Origin: Candidatus Methanomassiliicoccus intestinalis Issoire-Mx1
Lineage (GTDB): Archaea > Thermoplasmatota > Thermoplasmata > Methanomassiliicoccales > Methanomassiliicoccaceae
Direction of reading: 5' to 3'
Assembly: GCF_000404225.1 (NCBI RefSeq)
Contig: NC_021353.1
Coordinates: 1,302,001-1,366,000 of the forward strand
Length of the DNA: 64,000 nucleotides
The translations under genes and the position numbers were made by a program. Shown here in pieces: positions 53,596 through 62,265 of the stretch (position 1 is its first letter; each line of letters begins with the position of its first letter). Below the pieces are notes generated by a model that saw nothing but the letters and a program-made list of their open reading frames with translations, was not told where the DNA came from and made no database searches.

Positions 53596-53939
53596 ATGAT
53601 TCGCCTCACACTGTATATAATTTAAATGATTTAATACCTTCAAAGTTACAATTTAAAATTACTAGAATAGTCAAACTCATTGAAGGCTTGATTTTTGTTT
53701 TTCAAATATTCTGATACCTTGAAGACTGCGAGTCATGATCCTGCCACTGGACGGATCCTCATGCTTGGAGTTAATTTGGAGTATGCTGAGTATAATAATG
53801 GTCTTTGATGGAGTTACAATCTGCAGAATTTATTCTGGTACACATCATTTTAGAAGTTATATTTTAAATCAAGAACGATCGAGTATCAATAATACTTAAA
53901 TATGATTCAGTAATACATACAGTAGATTTAGTAAAATTT
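53596..53939. other. divergent promoter region
   Basis: A 344-base AT-rich gap between divergent genes. TTAAATATG near 53896 is a TATA candidate for the importer operon, giving a start about 10-15 bases before GTG 53940. No gene seen. Confidence 0.5.
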
Positions 53940-55325
53940 GTGCGGGGGATTGACATCAATACGAAAATTATAGCAGTTGTCGCTGTAGTAGTGATTGTAG
54001 CTGCTGCTGGAGGAGCCTATATGCTGATGAGTGACAGCAGCGGTAGCAAAGAATACAATACTGATGAGTATCCATCACGCCTGATGGTTCTCGGAAATGC
54101 CAATCTGGATGATTATTTGGATGAAAGGGATGTTGCATATCTGGAAAATATCATAAAGCAAGAGAAAATTGATTATGATAATTATTTCATGTGTGATGCC
54201 AACTTTGACAAGGTGATTGACGAACAGGATGTTGATTACCTAAAAAAGATGATTGCGGAGCAGTGGGATGATATTACTTATGCCTATTACGTAAATGTTG
54301 ATTACAAAGTCTGTAAGTTTGACATGACTACTTCTAAGAAATGTATCACGCTTATTGCACCTCCATTAGATAATGTTCTTATTCTTAACAGCAGCCTTGT
54401 GGTTGGTGTAGACAACAGGATAACTACAGGCAAATATGCTGAGGAGTACAATACGGTTTTAGACATCAGTAAACTGGTAGATGTCGGTAACTGTAATGAC
54501 CCAGACAAAGAGAAAATATCTCAGGCTTCTAAAGACAACGGCGGTGAAATGATAGTTGTCTGCGGTACTCAGGAATCATATGGACCGAATATGGAGGAAG
54601 CATTAGCCGGTTCTGGAGTTCAGATATTACGTCTGCCTTCATGGGAATATGGTGCCACTACACAGGGATTTATTACTCTTGGATATCTGCTTGACGAGCA
54701 GGATAACGCTTACAAATACATGGAGTGGTACGATGGCGTTGAAAAGATGGTGCAGGAGATCATCAAAACTATTCCTGAAAAAGACCGTCCATGGGTTGCA
54801 GCAGCGTATGCTCATACGGATTCTCTTCAGCTCCTGGGAGAGTACACTGGCGAATATGCCAATCTTATGAAGCTCGGCGTTAAAGATGTTGCAGAGAAAT
54901 ATCTTAATGGTCAGCAGACCGGCGGCCACGGCAATGCTATCAGCAATGAGGCCGTTTCAGCAATGGTCGATCAGTATGGTATGCAGTATCTGATCGGTAT
55001 GGTTGGGGCGCCGTTCCAGACACAGGGTGAATATCAGGCAATGGTTAATACATATAATACATGGAAAAATGCCATTGGCCCTGCTTTAGACGAATGTGAG
55101 TTTGCTATCTGCGGCTACTCGTTCAGTTCAGGAGTATCGGAAGTTCTTAATCAGTTGATTCTTGGTAAATACATCTATCCTGACTATTTCGCCGATGTCG
55201 ATGTCGAGAAATATGTCAATGAATACTGCCAATTCTTGGGAATAGATGATAAATGGACTTATGACAGTATGAACCTCTTGTACTGCAACGATCCCAGCCA
55301 AGATATTATGAACAACCGCGGCTGA
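53940..55325 (+). CDS. ABC importer binding protein with dockerin-like domain
   Basis: Protein of 461 residues. An N-terminal membrane anchor (KIIAVVAVVVIVAAAGGAYM) is followed by two calcium-loop repeats, GNANLDDYLDERDVAYLENI and CDANFDKVIDEQDVDYLKKM, spaced like the paired loops of a type I dockerin. The rest is a class III periplasmic-binding fold (LIAPPLDNVLILN; IVVCGTQESYGPNMEEALAG), as in iron or cobalamin importers. GTG 53940 is taken as start; GCGGGGGAT directly after it could instead serve an ATT start three codons on. A hairpin with a T-run follows, then an unknown gene, permease and ATPase. Confidence 0.88.
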   Translation: MRGIDINTKIIAVVAVVVIVAAAGGAYMLMSDSSGSKEYNTDEYPSRLMVLGNANLDDYLDERDVAYLENIIKQEKIDYDNYFMCDANFDKVIDEQDVDYLKKMIAEQWDDITYAYYVNVDYKVCKFDMTTSKKCITLIAPPLDNVLILNSSLVVGVDNRITTGKYAEEYNTVLDISKLVDVGNCNDPDKEKISQASKDNGGEMIVVCGTQESYGPNMEEALAGSGVQILRLPSWEYGATTQGFITLGYLLDEQDNAYKYMEWYDGVEKMVQEIIKTIPEKDRPWVAAAYAHTDSLQLLGEYTGEYANLMKLGVKDVAEKYLNGQQTGGHGNAISNEAVSAMVDQYGMQYLIGMVGAPFQTQGEYQAMVNTYNTWKNAIGPALDECEFAICGYSFSSGVSEVLNQLILGKYIYPDYFADVDVEKYVNEYCQFLGIDDKWTYDSMNLLYCNDPSQDIMNNRG

Positions 55326-55348
55326 ACAGGGCCGTGGTCCCTTTTTTA
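55316..55348 (+). terminator. hairpin with T-run inside the importer operon
   Basis: CCGCGGC (55316-55322) pairs with GCCGTGG (55331-55337, one G-T pair) and TCCCTTTTTTATTTT follows. It overlaps the stop codon of the binding-protein gene. Partial termination here would give more binding protein than permease. Confidence 0.7.
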
Positions 55349-55361
55349 TTTTGGAGGAATA

Positions 55362-55850
55362 ATGTCCAGCTCAAAATCTAATATGATAGTGGTTCTGATT
55401 GCTACTGTTGCTCTTATAGCTGGTACGCTGACAGTATACTCAATCGGCGAACTGCTTAACAACCAGACAGAAGATCCTCGCGAATCTCCACATAATTACT
55501 CTGTTACAGGTCTTATTGAAAACATAACCTGTAATGGTGAAGGACATTCGAAGCTCACACAGGAGTCTGATCTATATTTCACTTATTCCTTTAATCTTAA
55601 AATTACATGTGATGATGGGAATCAACATACATTTGATTTTGGAATGATCTTTGATGCAGATGATAATCAGCCGCAGAACGGTTTGTACACTTATCTTGGC
55701 ACAGAGAATCTAGGTGATACAGAACTCAGCATTTGGTCACACTCAGAAAACGGTTATGAATATCGATTTTACGTTGGAGACAACTGCTTGGTAGAGAAAT
55801 TTGAGATTGCTTCCCAGATTTTGTCTTTGACAGGTCAGATCACATCCTGA
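55362..55850 (+). CDS. anchored extracellular protein of unknown function in the importer operon
   Basis: Protein of 162 residues behind GGAGGA. One N-terminal membrane segment (NMIVVLIATVALIAGTLTVYSI) and an outside domain that looks beta-rich (YFTYSFNLKITCDDGNQHTFDFG; GYEYRFYVGDNCLVEKF), with two cysteines that could form a disulfide. I know no family for it. Its place between the binding protein and the permease suggests a helper of the importer. Confidence 0.75.
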   Translation: MSSSKSNMIVVLIATVALIAGTLTVYSIGELLNNQTEDPRESPHNYSVTGLIENITCNGEGHSKLTQESDLYFTYSFNLKITCDDGNQHTFDFGMIFDADDNQPQNGLYTYLGTENLGDTELSIWSHSENGYEYRFYVGDNCLVEKFEIASQILSLTGQITS

Positions 55851-55872
55851 AATATTGTTACATGGTGAAATC

Positions 55873-57039
55873 ATGGCCAATATAAAAATTAAAAATACTT
55901 TGCGGGATGTTAAACTCCATACACGCATCAGCGGTTACACTCTCAACCGCATTCGCCCGCAGGCTCTGCAGGGAAATGAAAATGAAACGGACCTAGTCGT
56001 TCATCAGTATAAAGCTTACAAATATTCTAAGTATATTTTTCTGCTGGGTTTCGTAGTATTGTTCTTTGTGCTCGTTGGTCTTACACTTGGCATCGGAGCA
56101 TACAAGATTTCTTTTACAGAGGTTTATCAGATCATCATTGACCGCTTTTTGAACTGGAATCTTTGGGAAGAGACAAAGACAATCTCTGAATCTGTGGTGT
56201 GGGATCAGCGCATGCCAAGGATGCTGACGGCAAGTTTCGTAGGTATTGGTTTGGCAGTAGCCGGAACTGCTATGCAGAGTATGATGAAGAATCCTCTGGC
56301 TGATCCATATACTACGGGGATATCGTCAGGCGCGGCTTTTGGTGCCACATTGGCAATTACAATGGGTATTTCTGTTGTATCTGGCTACTATGGACAGATT
56401 TTAAACGCTTTCATTTTTGCAATGGTACCTGCACTAGTGATTCTTCTTCTTTCTCGCTATAGGCGGCCATCGCCAGCTATGATGATTCTCACTGGAATTT
56501 CCATCATGTACATTTTCAATGCTGTGCAGTCCTTCATGATGTTGCAGGCTGATCCCAACGCTGCTTCTGCTGTTTATAAATGGACTGTCGGCAGTATTGG
56601 AACGTCTAGTTGGAGCACACTACCATTCATTGTTATCATTGTCGCAGTCGGCACAGCAGCCATCCAGCTACTCACTAAAACTCTGAATACTATGAACTCT
56701 GGCGATTCATATGCCAAAAGCCTTGGTATAAATGTGGATCGTGTGCGCATAGTGACAATGGTAGTTGTGTCATTATTGGCTGCAGGCATTGTCAGTTTTA
56801 CCGGCATTATAGGTTTTGTAGGACTGGTTGCACCCCACATTGCACGTATTTTTGTTGGTTCAGACAATAGAATTTTGGTTCCCGCATCAGCTCTTATGGG
56901 TGCTTGTCTAATGATTTTTTCTGATACCATTGCCCACCTAGTGTCGCCGTTTGAGCTGCCGATAGGAATAGTAACGGCATTAATTGGCGGACCGCTGTTT
57001 ATGATTCTTATTCTTCGACAGAAGAAGGAGGTCTGGTGA
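55873..57039 (+). CDS. FecCD/BtuC-type ABC importer permease
   Basis: About 388 residues from ATG 55873 (MANIKIKNTLR), which follows GGTGAA; TTG 55855 is unlikely. A longer than usual cytoplasmic N-terminus (~60 residues) precedes about ten helices. Signatures are DQRMPRMLTASFVGIGLAVA, DPYTTGISSGAAFGA, DSYAKSLGINVDRVR and TGIIGFVGLVAPHIARI. It belongs to the same family as the gene at 12511, but is the second system. Confidence 0.95.
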   Translation: MANIKIKNTLRDVKLHTRISGYTLNRIRPQALQGNENETDLVVHQYKAYKYSKYIFLLGFVVLFFVLVGLTLGIGAYKISFTEVYQIIIDRFLNWNLWEETKTISESVVWDQRMPRMLTASFVGIGLAVAGTAMQSMMKNPLADPYTTGISSGAAFGATLAITMGISVVSGYYGQILNAFIFAMVPALVILLLSRYRRPSPAMMILTGISIMYIFNAVQSFMMLQADPNAASAVYKWTVGSIGTSSWSTLPFIVIIVAVGTAAIQLLTKTLNTMNSGDSYAKSLGINVDRVRIVTMVVVSLLAAGIVSFTGIIGFVGLVAPHIARIFVGSDNRILVPASALMGACLMIFSDTIAHLVSPFELPIGIVTALIGGPLFMILILRQKKEVW

Positions 57040-57858
57040 ATGGCAGTAAATATTAAAACAGAAAGTTTAGGTGTAAAATACGGGGATGTCCGGGTCTTCA
57101 AAAATATTAATCTGCATATTGAAAAACCAGGTTTAGTCAGCATTCTTGGACCCAATGGAGTTGGTAAATCAACATTCATGTACTGTATCAATAAGATTCT
57201 CTCACCTACTGAGGGGCAGGTCTTTCTGGATGATGCCAACGTTCAAGATCTTGACTTCAAAGATGTTGCTAAGTTTATTGCCTATGTCCCGCAGATCTCC
57301 AATGAAACTTTCTCCATGCCGGTCATGGATACAGTTCTAATGGGTCGCTACCCACATACTGGCTATAATACTTCTGAAGAGGATCTGCAGATTGCCGCCC
57401 GCTGTCTGAAAATGATGGGCATCACTGATCTGGCAATGAGAAATTTCGATGAACTTTCAGCAGGTCAGCATCAGAAAGTAATGATCGCCCGTGGTCTTGC
57501 TCAGGAGCCTAAAATTCTGATGCTTGATGAACCAACATCCAATCTGGATATTTATCACCAGATTTACGTTATGAAGCTTCTCAGGGATATTGCCCACGAG
57601 CAGGGAATTACAGTTCTCGTCATATGTCATGATCTTAATATTGCGTCACGCTTTTCAGACAGGATCATATTATTTTCTCAAGGAAATGTGCATATTGACG
57701 GGTCAGCGGAGGAAGTAATTACAGAAGAGAATATTCTGGATGTTTATGGTGTACGTTCAGACGTTATCACTGTTGATGGACGCCCATATGTTATTTTCCA
57801 TGCTGATGATTCGATAATTCCCAGTAATAACAAAAATGCATCTTCGCCTGAGGAATGA
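57040..57858 (+). CDS. ABC importer ATPase (FecE/BtuD type)
   Basis: Protein of 272 residues starting at the base after the permease stop. Walker A GPNGVGKST, Q-loop YVPQISN, signature LSAGQHQKV (the usual SGG replaced by SAG), Walker B ILMLDEPTSNLD and switch His in VICHDLN. It drives the second cobalamin/iron-type importer. Confidence 0.96.
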   Translation: MAVNIKTESLGVKYGDVRVFKNINLHIEKPGLVSILGPNGVGKSTFMYCINKILSPTEGQVFLDDANVQDLDFKDVAKFIAYVPQISNETFSMPVMDTVLMGRYPHTGYNTSEEDLQIAARCLKMMGITDLAMRNFDELSAGQHQKVMIARGLAQEPKILMLDEPTSNLDIYHQIYVMKLLRDIAHEQGITVLVICHDLNIASRFSDRIILFSQGNVHIDGSAEEVITEENILDVYGVRSDVITVDGRPYVIFHADDSIIPSNNKNASSPEE

Positions 57859-57876
57859 GTTAAAAGAATTAGCTGG

Positions 57877-58857
57877 TCATATTGAATAACCAGCTTCTCT
57901 AAACATCTTTTTTGCATCTTCTATTCTGAAGCCTTTCCAATCATCACAGCATTCAGTTTCGCTTCTGGGAATAGCGCCTTTTTCAACGACCATAACATTA
58001 GCTCCATATCTAAGAGCCTTTTCACTTGGTGGATGCACGCAGATCTCAGGCATATTGATTCCTCCAGCAATCCTTGTTACAGCCACAACCTGCGCTAGGC
58101 GGTCTTCATCTACTTCTTTGCTACCTTCAAAAGGAGTGTTAGCTATGTTTACTCTAGCCATTGAACCACATAAGAATGCGTTATTGTCAAGCGCTACGCT
58201 CAGGACATCCATGATCTCCTGGCTGGTATGTTCAGGACCCAGTGGCTCTACAAGATATGCTAATTTCATGGGAGAATCTCTTACTGCATTAATGGTCCTT
58301 ATGCGGTCCTTTGGATCAAAAGGTGTAGCTTTTCCTTCTCCAAGTCTTAGAGTGTGGTACACGATATCTATGCCGGACTCGGCAAATTTATTTGCCATAT
58401 TAAGATCAAATTCACCAGTGTTTACCACCAGCCCGTAATCTCCAGCTACTTCCTTTCTGATTTTTTTTGCGATATTACAAAGTCTGTTTAGATCGAAAAA
58501 TTCTGTAGTGCGCAGCGTAACCCAGGATGCGCCTTGATTAACAAATCCAATGGCATTTTTGATGATTTCCTCATCAGTAAGTTCGTGGGAATCATTCATT
58601 AATTTCCATTTTTCACCGAATGAACAAAACTCGCAGTTCATTGTGCAGGGCCGGTAATCCACTCCTATTGCACTCCAAACCTTGCCTTTGTTGCCTATCG
58701 ATCTGGCTATATCTCTTGCAGCGGCTCCTAAATATTCAGTCTCTTCAGAAAGAGGGTCCAAATCCAAAAATTTTTTGAGTGCGTCCCGGTTTACTGCTTT
58801 GCCTGCAAGAGTTGCACTTTTAGCATCATCTATTAGTTTTTTTATATCTTGATCCAT
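57877..58857 (-). CDS. BioB-like radical SAM enzyme of unknown reaction
   Basis: About 326 residues from ATG 58857 (MDQDIKKLIDDAK); the longer frame to 58956 lies in the upstream gene. The cluster motif is YRPCTMNCEFCSFGEK (CxxxCxxC). The barrel sequence (SWVTLRTTEFFDLNRL; YLVEPLGPEHTSQEI; CVHPPSEKALRYGAN) resembles biotin synthase, HydE and PylB-type enzymes, but the second cluster of BioB is not evident. It follows the C_GCAxxG gene by four bases, so they work together. Not PylB by pattern. Substrate unknown. Confidence 0.82.
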   Translation of the reverse strand: MDQDIKKLIDDAKSATLAGKAVNRDALKKFLDLDPLSEETEYLGAAARDIARSIGNKGKVWSAIGVDYRPCTMNCEFCSFGEKWKLMNDSHELTDEEIIKNAIGFVNQGASWVTLRTTEFFDLNRLCNIAKKIRKEVAGDYGLVVNTGEFDLNMANKFAESGIDIVYHTLRLGEGKATPFDPKDRIRTINAVRDSPMKLAYLVEPLGPEHTSQEIMDVLSVALDNNAFLCGSMARVNIANTPFEGSKEVDEDRLAQVVAVTRIAGGINMPEICVHPPSEKALRYGANVMVVEKGAIPRSETECCDDWKGFRIEDAKKMFREAGYSI

Positions 58858-58861
58858 ACGA

Positions 58862-59305
58862 TCACGGCTTATCTTCTGATAACATATCTTCTGCGATCTG
58901 AATTGTTCTGCAGACCAGTTTTGGACAGAAGTTTTCGAATAAACCCTTTTCTTCAATCATTTTCATTTCTTCAGGCACTGATAGGTCATAACCCATAATT
59001 TTGCGACATACAACAGATCCGTATTCTTTTTCGAATTTACTCTTAAATTCCATCAGTTTAGACATCCCGATATTCTGAGCATCAACATCTCCTTCTTTGC
59101 AATGTCCATACTTTAGTCCAAGTGCCATAAGAGCCCCGGTGAATGCACCGCAGACTTCACCAGACCATATCCCGCCTCCGAATAAAGATGCTATCTTTCT
59201 GGCATCGTCTTTGTTTATGCCAACATCATCTGACAATTCTGAAAATACGATCTGTGAACATGCAATACCATTTTTGAAAAGATCAGCTACTGTTTTCTCA
59301 TCCAT
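58862..59305 (-). CDS. C_GCAxxG_C_C family redox protein
   Basis: Protein of 147 residues. The family cysteines appear as GIACSQIVFSEL, GGGIWSGEVCGAFTGALMALG, VCRKIMGYDL and FCPKLVCRTIQIAEDML. Such proteins are thought to handle metal clusters or electrons and often sit beside methyltransferase or transport genes. It is directly followed by the radical SAM gene on the same strand. The 127 bases ahead of it to the methyltransferase gene probably contain its own promoter. Confidence 0.88.
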   Translation of the reverse strand: MDEKTVADLFKNGIACSQIVFSELSDDVGINKDDARKIASLFGGGIWSGEVCGAFTGALMALGLKYGHCKEGDVDAQNIGMSKLMEFKSKFEKEYGSVVCRKIMGYDLSVPEEMKMIEEKGLFENFCPKLVCRTIQIAEDMLSEDKP

Positions 59306-59432
59306 TTGTATACACCCGGCTATACAATTGATATACTGAATGATAAATGTTATTATTTCATTTTATAATTACACAATGAAAATTGTTAGCAGAATAATGC
59401 ACCCATTGTCAGCAAATGCTTAAAATCCAATA

Positions 59433-60467
59433 TTATTTTGAGTCAAACTCTTTTACTGCACTGACCATCGTTTTAACGTTTTTAATTGAAATACCTCTAT
59501 GAAGAGAGCATGAACACATAAAAATATAATCTTCCTTAGAAAGGTCTTTCATATATTTATTACAATCATTAATTATTCTTTCATCTGGCCCCAGCAAAAG
59601 ACTGTCTGTTACATTAATCCCGCCTAATATGCAGCACCTATTCTTTGTATGCTGTAAAATTATATTATGATTATTTTGTTCAGCAAATTGAAATCCGTCA
59701 ATTCCGAGATCAATAGTTTTATCCAATGTGCTGCTCAGCTCATCAGATGAAAAATCACCATGCGGATGAAATACAACAGGCAAGCCCAACTTATGAATTT
59801 TATTTATTAACTGAGACATGTACTTCAGCGTAATCGATTCGTATACTTCAGGGCCGATCATATCTGGATTATCTGAAGCGGCAGCAAAAAATATAGCATC
59901 TGCTGATTGATTTTCAGCCAATTTTTCGATATAACTCATTGCTCTTTCCACACCCAATTCCACAATTTCAAGAGCAAATGTCTGATCTAAACTCAGATCC
60001 ATCATTAAGTTCTCCAGGCCTCTGTATATCCCAGCTCTGGTCACAGGTGCTTCTAAGTTTCCAAAAACAGCAAGGTCTGGAGAGCTTGATTTAACAATGT
60101 CATATGACCTGACTACTTGTGTATAGTCATACTCTCTTTCTTTAAATTTATAGAAATCATCTGGAGATGAGAATGGATGTCTTTGAACATAGGGAATTCC
60201 TCTTTCTGGATATCTCATCTCACCTCCGAAACATTCAACATTAAATCCTGCAGAATGTATGCATCCTACTACTGCATCATGATGTGTGATTTTTTGAAGA
60301 GCGAGTACTGCCTTGGCGGCTAGATCTGCGTTATACTCATCTTTAAAGATCTTTTCAGTTGAGATGTCTAATGCATCCAGTCCTAAAGTTAAATCACGTG
60401 GGAATACTGGAGTGCCTCCAATTGGGTTCAACGCCAGCCTAGACATTACTTGCTCTTTTGATGTCAT
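59433..60467 (-). CDS. UroD/MtaA-family (methylcobamide:CoM-type) methyltransferase
   Basis: Protein of 344 residues with the uroporphyrinogen-decarboxylase TIM-barrel fold used by MtaA, MtbA and CmuA. Segments VFPRDLTLGLDALD, FGNLEAPVTRAGIYRGLENL, FFAAASDNPDMIGPEVYES and GGINVTDSLLLG match the family. The usual zinc motif HxC is replaced by HPHG (His234, His236), with cysteines at 318 and 320 (MCSCSLHRG), so its metal site may differ. It lies eight bases behind an ABC importer operon on the same strand. Target methyl donor unknown. Confidence 0.85.
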   Translation of the reverse strand: MTSKEQVMSRLALNPIGGTPVFPRDLTLGLDALDISTEKIFKDEYNADLAAKAVLALQKITHHDAVVGCIHSAGFNVECFGGEMRYPERGIPYVQRHPFSSPDDFYKFKEREYDYTQVVRSYDIVKSSSPDLAVFGNLEAPVTRAGIYRGLENLMMDLSLDQTFALEIVELGVERAMSYIEKLAENQSADAIFFAAASDNPDMIGPEVYESITLKYMSQLINKIHKLGLPVVFHPHGDFSSDELSSTLDKTIDLGIDGFQFAEQNNHNIILQHTKNRCCILGGINVTDSLLLGPDERIINDCNKYMKDLSKEDYIFMCSCSLHRGISIKNVKTMVSAVKEFDSK

Positions 60468-60475
60468 GATATCAC

Positions 60476-61459
60476 TTATGGTTTCATGATTGACCTTTCA
60501 ACGAAGTTCAGGTCCTTAGAGATGTCTTGACCGTTATCTCTGAGTACCTGTGCTGTCTTTTCAAGGCTCTTTACATCGATTTCCTGAGTAAATCCTACTT
60601 CCCAGGTGATCTGCTGCATACAGTATAGTTCATCATCTACAGCCCATCCGATCTTATTGGCAGCAATCTCAGCGGCTTTCTCATGATTATCCTTCATGAA
60701 ATCGCTTGCCTTTTTCAAAGCATCAACCACTGCATTTACTGCATCTGCCTTTTCAGAGATTACGGAGTTGGATCCAAGGAGAATTAATGGATAGTAATTT
60801 CCAAGGCCTTCTGAAGTCCCAACAACATATGTTCCTTCAAGGTGCAGAGCTTTTTGAGGATTCGGCTGACTGCTGGCAATCATATCTACGTCTCCTTTGC
60901 TTAATGCTTCCACTTGTACGTTAGGCTTCAGGTATTTCCATGTGACTTTGTTGGTATCGATATGATTAACATTCATCCAATCCAGTAATGCCCCTTCTGT
61001 GGAAGATCCCTGTTGAACTCCGATAGTTTTACCTTCTACCGTAGACAAATCATCGACATCTATACCGCTGTTTGGTCTAGCTACAAAAACATGCATGGAT
61101 TCGCTGTAACCATATCTGCATACTATCGATGTTTTATCAGTTGTATTCAGATTTTGTACAGCAGGCGTATCTCCCATGGCTGCAAGATCCACTTCACCTT
61201 TAAGAAGTGCACTCGAAACATCTGTTCCGCCGCCTGGGATGATCTTGGCTTCAATATTTACATCCAACCCATTAAAGTATCCGTTTTCTTCTGCGATCAT
61301 AAATGATTCGTAGCATACTTTGTTACAGTAACCTACGGTTATTGTTTCCTTGCTGTCATCGTCATTGTTATCCGCAAGAACATAGTATCCAGCTCCCGCG
61401 AGTATGACAACTAGTACAATAGCTACTATTGCAACTAATATTTTGTTTTTCATTTTCAT
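60476..61459 (-). CDS. SsuA/TauA/NrtA-type substrate-binding protein
   Basis: Protein of 327 residues. An N-terminal anchor (KILVAIVAIVLVVILAGAGY) is followed by an NMT1/OpuAC-like binding fold: TVGYCNKVCYESFMIAEENG, GEVDLAAMGDTPAVQNLN, VEGKTIGVQQGSSTEGALL. These bind sulfonates, nitrate, pyrimidines or similar small molecules. Its ATG overlaps the ATPase stop (ATGA). The downstream methyltransferase gene suggests a methylated or sulfonated ligand, but this is a guess. Confidence 0.9.
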   Translation of the reverse strand: MKMKNKILVAIVAIVLVVILAGAGYYVLADNNDDDSKETITVGYCNKVCYESFMIAEENGYFNGLDVNIEAKIIPGGGTDVSSALLKGEVDLAAMGDTPAVQNLNTTDKTSIVCRYGYSESMHVFVARPNSGIDVDDLSTVEGKTIGVQQGSSTEGALLDWMNVNHIDTNKVTWKYLKPNVQVEALSKGDVDMIASSQPNPQKALHLEGTYVVGTSEGLGNYYPLILLGSNSVISEKADAVNAVVDALKKASDFMKDNHEKAAEIAANKIGWAVDDELYCMQQITWEVGFTQEIDVKSLEKTAQVLRDNGQDISKDLNFVERSIMKP

Positions 61460-62265
61460 TCACCTTCTATTTTTATCATCTTGGGGTTATTGGTATAATT
61501 ATCTGCGCAAGAACACGCTTGCAGTGTGGACAATATCTCTTGTTTTAATGATACGAACTCGTTTGCTGTAAGATCTCTTTTAGAATGATCTACTGAAATA
61601 CTCCACTCTTTCACAATCTCTCCTGGAGACTGAGAAAACATTATTATTCTAGTTCCTAAGAGAAGTGCTTCGTCTACACTGTGGGTTACGAAAACTATAG
61701 TTTTCTGTTTTTTTAACCAAATATCACAAACCTCACCATCTAATCTTCTTCTTGTTTGTTCATCAAGACTGGAAAAAGGTTCGTCCATCAACATAATGTC
61801 TGGATCCATAGCTAGAGTTCTTGCTATGGCCACTCTCTGCTTCATACCACCTGATAATAGATTTGGCCTGTGATCTATAAATTCGCTTAAACCAACCATG
61901 GTTAAACAATCCATGGCAATCTGATTTTTTTCCTTATCTGATAATTTCTTGCCATCGAGCCCATACTCTACATTTTCTATTACGCTCATCCATGGCAGCA
62001 GGCTGTATTCCTGAAACACAACTCCGCGCTCCCACGATGGTTTTTTAATTGGATTGCCGCGATATAGGACTTCTCCCCTAGTAGGAGTTTCAAATCCTGC
62101 CATGAGGTTTAGCATTGTGGTCTTTCCACATCCGCTTGGCCCGATTAAACAAACGAATTCCCCTTCGTCTATCTTAAGTGACACGTCATTTAAAACAAGT
62201 CTTCCCTTGGTTTTCTTTTGATCCAAGTATACTTTGTAAACATTTTTTGTCTCAAGGATGCACAT
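61456..62265 (-). CDS. ABC importer ATPase (SsuB/TauB type)
   Basis: Protein of 269 residues. Walker A GPSGCGKTT, Q-loop VFQEYSLLPW, signature LSGGMKQRV, Walker B IMLMDEPFSSLD and switch His in VTHSVDEA, the typical wording of the nitrate/sulfonate/taurine importer ATPases. It overlaps the permease stop and the binding-protein start. Confidence 0.96.
   Translation of the reverse strand: MCILETKNVYKVYLDQKKTKGRLVLNDVSLKIDEGEFVCLIGPSGCGKTTMLNLMAGFETPTRGEVLYRGNPIKKPSWERGVVFQEYSLLPWMSVIENVEYGLDGKKLSDKEKNQIAMDCLTMVGLSEFIDHRPNLLSGGMKQRVAIARTLAMDPDIMLMDEPFSSLDEQTRRRLDGEVCDIWLKKQKTIVFVTHSVDEALLLGTRIIMFSQSPGEIVKEWSISVDHSKRDLTANEFVSLKQEILSTLQACSCADNYTNNPKMIKIEGE

Noticed and set aside
57877..58857. Radical SAM gene as PylB (pyrrolysine synthesis)
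   Set aside because: No other pyl gene is nearby and the sequence around the CxxxCxxC motif does not match PylB; left as BioB-like.
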